DNA of 8,282 bases from Bacillota bacterium. GTDB lineage: Bacteria > Bacillota > Clostridia > Clostridiales > Clostridiaceae. The position numbers and the translations under genes were made by a program. Location: NCBI GenBank assembly GCA_021779235.1, contig JAJYBA010000062.1, positions 1 to 8,282 of the forward strand. Direction: 5' to 3'. This document shows, one piece after another, positions 4,837-8,282 of this stretch (the stretch's first letter is position 1; each line of letters begins with the position of its first letter). A model generated the notes under the pieces. It searched no databases. It was not told where the DNA came from and was given only the letters and a program-made list of their open reading frames with translations.

Positions 4837-5769
4837 TTGGAGAATAAAAAAATTATTACAAATAAAAAATTTGTGGCTAGTATAGCTACTCTATGTTGCT
4901 TATTATGGGGAAGTGCTTATCCAGCAATAAAATCAGGATATATATTATTTAATATTGAAGCTTCTGATGTATCCTCAAAAATTGTATTTGCAGGCTATAG
5001 GTTTACTATGGCTGGGCTACTTGTACTTATACTTGCTAAAGTTTTTGGTCAAAAACTGTTTTCTTTTTCTAAGAAAGATTTTTTAAGTTTAATTATACTA
5101 GGAATTACACAAACAACACTTCAATATATATTCTTTTATATTGGACTAGCTAATACCACTGGTGTTAAAGGCTCAATAATGAATTCTATGGGAACATTTT
5201 TCAGTGTGTTTTTAGCTCATTATCTATATAAGAATGATAAATTAAATGTACAAAAGATACTAGGATGCATTATAGGTTTTATAGGAGTTATGATTGTTAA
5301 TTTTAGTGCTGATTTACTTAATTTTTCTTTTAATTTTAAGGGTGAAGGCTTCGTAATTATTTCTTCATTTATGTTTTCAGTAGCGGCCATTTATGGTAAG
5401 AAGCTTACTCAAAGTATGGATGTAATGGTAGTAACGGGCTATAGTTTGTTTCTTGGAGGAGCACTTTTAACCATTCTTGGTATGAGTTTTGGAGGAAGGG
5501 TTCATAACTTTACGCTATCATCTTCTTTATTATTAAGTTATATGATATTACTATCATCAGTGGCATTTACACTTTGGTCACTACTTTTAAAATATAATAA
5601 AGTAGGTTCAGTTTCAGTATTCATTTTTTTAACTCCAATCTTTGGAGCAATACTTTCAGCCATATTTTTAGGCGAAAATATTTTAGAAATTAAAAACATC
5701 TTTGCACTTATATTAGTATGTTTTGGAATTTGGATGGTTAATAAAGAAAAAAGTGTTATAAAAAATTGA
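4837..5769 (+). CDS. EamA/DMT family transporter
   Basis: This 310-residue protein has about ten membrane segments arranged as two EamA repeats, the usual 10-TMS drug/metabolite exporter layout (about 300 residues). The first repeat opens with L-L-W-G-S-A-Y-P-A-I-K-S (residues 22-33), the typical W-G-S signature. The second begins around G-E-G-F-V-I-I-S-S-F-M-F-S and ends with P-I-F-G-A-I-L-S-A-I-F-L-G-E (267-280), also typical. The lysine-rich tail is cytoplasmic. The start is a TTG: a stop lies four codons upstream and helix 1 begins by residue 14, leaving little choice. The ribosome site AAAGG (4820-4824) is 12 bases away, rather far. Substrates of such carriers (amino acids, metabolites or drugs) cannot be read from sequence. 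A second, broken copy of its 3' end lies at 7730-7810. Confidence 0.88.
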   Translation: MENKKIITNKKFVASIATLCCLLWGSAYPAIKSGYILFNIEASDVSSKIVFAGYRFTMAGLLVLILAKVFGQKLFSFSKKDFLSLIILGITQTTLQYIFFYIGLANTTGVKGSIMNSMGTFFSVFLAHYLYKNDKLNVQKILGCIIGFIGVMIVNFSADLLNFSFNFKGEGFVIISSFMFSVAAIYGKKLTQSMDVMVVTGYSLFLGGALLTILGMSFGGRVHNFTLSSSLLLSYMILLSSVAFTLWSLLLKYNKVGSVSVFIFLTPIFGAILSAIFLGENILEIKNIFALILVCFGIWMVNKEKSVIKN

Positions 5770-5780
5770 AATAAGCACCT
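5727..5780 (+). repeat. Direct repeat copy 1 (3' end of EamA gene)
   Basis: These 54 bases, covering the last codons and stop of the EamA gene plus 11 downstream bases, match 7747-7800 at 51 positions by direct comparison. The match fades over the next 10 bases (7 of 10). Confidence 0.9.
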
Positions 5781-5783
5781 TTT

Positions 5784-5808
5784 ATTTCATATAAATGAAA
5801 TCATTTCA
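5784..5808. repeat. Three tandem complementary arms after the EamA gene
   Basis: ATTTCAT (5784-5790), ATGAAAT (5795-5801) and ATTTCA (5803-5808) alternate as complementary arms, so the middle arm can pair with either neighbour. No T tract follows, so it is a weak terminator at best. Read-through into the aminopeptidase gene is plausible. An operator role is possible. Confidence 0.4.
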
Positions 5809-5827
5809 CAAATACGTGTAAATTACA

Positions 5828-5917
5828 ATGTTAGGAGCGTTTATTATAGCTAAGCTTACAGCTGGGACAATCAGTATTATACTCGTTGCATGGCTATATG
5901 AACGTGAAGCTAAGTAA
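5828..5917 (+). CDS. Possible 29-residue membrane peptide or gene remnant
   Basis: A short frame between the EamA and aminopeptidase genes encodes a 29-residue peptide. It opens M-L-G-A-F-I-I-A-K-L, continues with a hydrophobic run (GTISIILVAWLYE), and ends in R-E-A-K. The composition, one membrane helix with charged ends, is unlike a random AT-rich frame. Codon choice includes GCT, GGG and CTC. An in-frame TAA lies three codons upstream. No ribosome binding site precedes the ATG, which argues against efficient translation. It could be the surviving tail of a longer membrane protein gene. The stop is 31 bases before the aminopeptidase start. I do not recognise a family. Confidence 0.35.
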   Translation: MLGAFIIAKLTAGTISIILVAWLYEREAK

Positions 5918-5948
5918 TATAACATTAAAGAAAGTGGAGGGATAAACT

Positions 5949-7727
5949 ATGCAAATTAAAGACAGGATTGAAGCTTTAAGAAAATTAATGAAAGAAAATA
6001 AAATGGATGCGTACATAATTCCTAGTTTTGATGCACATCAGAGTGAATATGTAGCAGCACATTGGAAAAGCAGACAATGGATATCAGGCTTTACAGGTTC
6101 AGCAGGTACCGTAGTTATTACACAAGATGATGCAGGCCTTTGGGCAGATGGAAGATACTATATTCAAGCTGAAAAGGAGCTTAAGGATTCTGGAATTAGA
6201 TTATTTAGAATGGTAGATCCAGGGGTACCTTCTTATACAGAGTGGTTAAAGGATGTTCTTAGAGAAGGGAATATCATTGGTTTTGATGGAAGCGTTTTTT
6301 CAGTAAATATGCTTAAAAATATGGAGAAAGCATTTAAAACAAAGGGAATAACATTAAAAATGGAGCATGACTTAATTAATGAATTGTGGGAAGACAGACC
6401 AGCGATACCTAATGGCTCAATTTTTGTACATGACATAAAATATGCAGGAAAATCTAGAGTAGAAAAACTAGAGTCTGTAAGAAAAGAAATGAAGAGTAAC
6501 GGTGCAAATTATTATCTATTGACTTCCTTAGATGATATTGCATGGCTTTTAAACATAAGAGGTACTGATGTACCAAATAATCCAGTTGTAATAGCAAACG
6601 TTATAGTAGCACAAAATAAATGTTATTTATTTGTTGATTCTTCAAAGGTTCCTCAGGATGTTAAATTAGAACTAGAAGCAGAAGGTGCTCTATTAAAAGA
6701 TTATAATGAAATACAACAATTTTTAAAAGAGCTTACACTGAAAGATGAAATTATCTTTGATATTAATAAAACAAGTGCATACTTATACAACTCTATTAAC
6801 ATTAATACAACAAAAACAGAATGTCCGAATATTACTACTAAATTAAAAGCTGTGAAAAATGAAATTGAGATAGAAAATTTAAAATGTTGTGAAATAAATG
6901 ATGGAGTAGCCATGGTACAATTTATAAAATGGCTAAAAAACTCTGTAGACAAAGAAGAAATTACAGAGATTTCTGCAGATGAGAAATTACAAGGCTTTAG
7001 AGCGCAACGAGAACTGTTTGCTGGTCCTAGCTTTGACACTATAGCAGGGTATAAAGATCACGCTGCCATGATGCATTATAAAGCAAATAAAGAAACTCAA
7101 TATACTCTAAAAAATGAAGGTTTTTTCTTAGTTGATTCAGGTGGACAATATTTAAATGGAACAATAGATACTACAAGAACTATAGTCCTAGGAAATCTTA
7201 CTGAAGAAGAAAGAACGGATTTTACTTTAGTGTTAAAAGGATTCATTGCCTTAAGCTCGGCTAAATTCTTACATGGAGCAACAGGTTCTAATTTAGATAT
7301 ACTCGCAAGACAACCGATTTGGGAGCAGGGTCTAGATTATAAGTGCGGAACAGGTCATGGAGTAGGTTTCTTCTTAAATGTTCACGAAGGGCCTCAAGGT
7401 TTTAGCCAAGTACCTAATACTATAAAATTAGAAAAGGGTATGATTATTACTAATGAGCCTGGAATATACAAAGAAGGAAAACATGGCGTTAGAACTGAAA
7501 ATATTATGCTGGTAGTTGAAGATGAGAAAACAGAGTTTGGTCAATTTATGAAGTTTGAAGCAATCACCTATTGCCCAATTGACTTAGCTGGAATCAATAA
7601 AGACATGCTCACTGAAAGCGAAAAGCAATGGCTAAACAATTATCATAAGGATGTATACACAAAACTTGCTCCTCATTTAGATGAAGAAGAGAGAGCATGG
7701 CTAAGGGAAGAGACTAGAGGAATATAA
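5949..7727 (+). CDS. pepP: Aminopeptidase P family (Xaa-Pro aminopeptidase, M24B)
   Basis: This 592-residue cytoplasmic metallopeptidase should release N-terminal residues preceding proline. The length fits the long, three-domain form (like human XPNPEP1) rather than the 440-residue E. coli type. Creatinase-like N domains occupy roughly residues 1-140 and 155-310, the pita-bread M24 domain about 315-530, and the extra C-terminal domain about 535-592. All five metal ligands are visible: D396 and D407 (DSGGQYLNGTIDTTRT), H470 (GTGHGVG), E503 (NEPGIY) and E517 (RTENIML). Spacing matches the human enzyme within one residue. H376 (MMHYKA) and H479 (NVHEGP) match further active-site histidines. C466 stands where the eukaryotic enzyme has a histidine. 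The ribosome site GGAGGG lies 7 bases before the ATG. It may be read through from the EamA gene. The family call is secure; the symbol follows common usage. Confidence 0.95.
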   Translation: MQIKDRIEALRKLMKENKMDAYIIPSFDAHQSEYVAAHWKSRQWISGFTGSAGTVVITQDDAGLWADGRYYIQAEKELKDSGIRLFRMVDPGVPSYTEWLKDVLREGNIIGFDGSVFSVNMLKNMEKAFKTKGITLKMEHDLINELWEDRPAIPNGSIFVHDIKYAGKSRVEKLESVRKEMKSNGANYYLLTSLDDIAWLLNIRGTDVPNNPVVIANVIVAQNKCYLFVDSSKVPQDVKLELEAEGALLKDYNEIQQFLKELTLKDEIIFDINKTSAYLYNSININTTKTECPNITTKLKAVKNEIEIENLKCCEINDGVAMVQFIKWLKNSVDKEEITEISADEKLQGFRAQRELFAGPSFDTIAGYKDHAAMMHYKANKETQYTLKNEGFFLVDSGGQYLNGTIDTTRTIVLGNLTEEERTDFTLVLKGFIALSSAKFLHGATGSNLDILARQPIWEQGLDYKCGTGHGVGFFLNVHEGPQGFSQVPNTIKLEKGMIITNEPGIYKEGKHGVRTENIMLVVEDEKTEFGQFMKFEAITYCPIDLAGINKDMLTESEKQWLNNYHKDVYTKLAPHLDEEERAWLREETRGI

Positions 7728-7729
7728 AG

Positions 7730-7810
7730 AGTATGTTCAGTTTCAGAATTTGGATGGTTAATAAAGAAAAAAGTGTTATAAAAAATTAAAATAAGTACTT
7801 TGGAATTCAT
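7730..7810 (+). pseudogene. Deleted 3' remnant of a second EamA transporter gene
   Basis: Bases 7730-7746 match 5601-5617 of the EamA gene at 16 of 17 positions. Bases 7747-7800 continue with a match to 5727-5780 at 51 of 54, and weaker similarity runs to 7810. The remnant thus joins two parts of the gene with 109 bp (5618-5726) missing, which also breaks the frame. The three mismatches in the longer block are all G or C in the intact gene and A or T here, consistent with decay. One of them turns the TGA stop into TAA. It begins 2 bases after the aminopeptidase stop. Confidence 0.85.
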
Positions 7811-7814
7811 AAAA

Positions 7815-7850
7815 GGTATAGCAAAAATCTTGCTATACCCTTTATAAAGT
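7815..7850. terminator. Bidirectional hairpin between aminopeptidase and right-edge gene
   Basis: GGTATAGCAA (7815-7824) pairs perfectly with TTGCTATACC (7830-7839) around a 5-base loop. On the plus strand the tail is CTTTATAAAG, which is weak. On the minus strand four T follow directly. It suits both convergent genes. Confidence 0.75.
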
Positions 7851-7902
7851 AACAAAACTCGAGATTTCCTCACTCCCCCACTTATGCGTTGCTAAAATAA
7901 AT

Positions 7903-8282
7903 CTATCCCTCAGCTCCAAAAATAGCTACATTCTGATTATCCAGTATAAACATATTATCTTTCCATTTTAAAGTATTCATAATATAACCTAAAGAGTCCG
8001 CATTATATCTTCCAGCTATTTTTTGATAGGCCAATAACTCATATACTCCATTTGAATCAAAATCTACAGGATATAAACCACTTAGAGGATTTACAAATCC
8101 ACTGATTGGATTCTTTAGCTTTCCATCCTTATAGTATATTTCATTTAAATAATCTACTTCCCTATTGGATATATCTATAATGTATTTTTTATTATTTTGC
8201 ATACTAATAACTTCAACCTTATAGTTGTCTTTATAAGTAACTTCATATTTATATTTGTCATTATATACATTAAAATCAAACA
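7903..8282 (-). CDS. Secreted-type protein with FG-GAP/VCBS-like motif, C-terminal part
   Basis: The minus-strand frame is open from the right edge of the window to a TAG at 7905-7903, giving 125 complete codons. The internal ATG at 8202 has no ribosome site and the frame continues upstream without a stop, so this is a 3' fragment of a longer gene. The visible part is rich in Y, N, D and K with beta-type alternation (YKYEVTYKDNYKVEV). It carries the acidic motif V-D-F-D-S-N-G-V-Y-E-L-L, which resembles the calcium-binding core of FG-GAP/VCBS repeats. Clauses such as D-P-or-N-P-L-S-G-L-Y-P and I-A-G-R-Y-N-A-D-S-L-G-Y give it a recognisable domain look. I recall similar tails in clostridial secreted proteins annotated as VCBS repeat-containing. 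A signal peptide would lie outside the window. The function is unknown. Confidence 0.7.
   Translation of the reverse strand, partial: FDFNVYNDKYKYEVTYKDNYKVEVISMQNNKKYIIDISNREVDYLNEIYYKDGKLKNPISGFVNPLSGLYPVDFDSNGVYELLAYQKIAGRYNADSLGYIMNTLKWKDNMFILDNQNVAIFGAEG

Noticed and set aside
6701..7039. Minus-strand open frame inside the aminopeptidase gene
   Set aside because: It is fully antisense to a strongly conserved enzyme, with no start signals or family resemblance. The same applies to the frame at 6233-6436 and to 7673-7873, which crosses the pepP end and the hairpin.

Overview
The window looks like a chromosomal stretch of a low-GC Firmicute, most likely a Clostridium-type organism. The base composition is strongly AT-rich, the Shine-Dalgarno sequences are strong GGAGG types, GTG and TTG starts occur, and the protein families (DUF1287, long-form aminopeptidase P, MerR plus DHA2 exporter) are typical of clostridia. 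No rRNA, tRNA, CRISPR array or intact transposase was seen.

Layout. The left edge carries the last 33 codons of a VOC/PhnB-like protein (1-99) and its terminator (132-164). A YciI-family gene (421-726) follows with its own terminator. A small single-pass membrane protein of unknown function lies on the minus strand (918-1196), with its own extended -10 promoter and a weak terminator. Next is an operon of a short MerR-family regulator (1353-1766) and a 14-helix DHA2-type MFS exporter (1771-3228). It is driven by a promoter whose -35 box sits at the centre of a 32-bp near-perfect palindrome. A hairpin that includes the exporter stop codon separates it from a convergent DUF1287 gene (3319-4005, minus) encoding a membrane-anchored protein with an NlpC/P60-like domain.

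The right half holds an unrecognised 105-residue protein (4207-4524), its terminator, and a GC-richer element with long imperfect terminal inverted repeats (4580-4731). The element may be a MITE-like repeat or a structured RNA. After it come an EamA/DMT transporter (4837-5769), a possible 29-residue membrane peptide (5828-5917) and a 592-residue aminopeptidase P (5949-7727). Directly after the aminopeptidase stop lies a deleted copy of the 3' end of the EamA gene (7730-7810). The aminopeptidase is therefore flanked by direct repeats about 2,020 bp apart. The right edge holds the C-terminal part of a minus-strand protein with an FG-GAP/VCBS-like acidic motif (7903-8282).

The regulator and exporter are a drug- or metabolite-sensing efflux pair. 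The EamA carrier and the aminopeptidase may be co-transcribed, since no strong terminator lies between them. The other genes appear to be independent housekeeping or accessory units. Five gene starts were placed downstream of the longest open frame or at a non-ATG codon on the basis of ribosome binding sites. The observations most worth a second look are the 4580-4731 element, the EamA gene remnant and the MerR operator.
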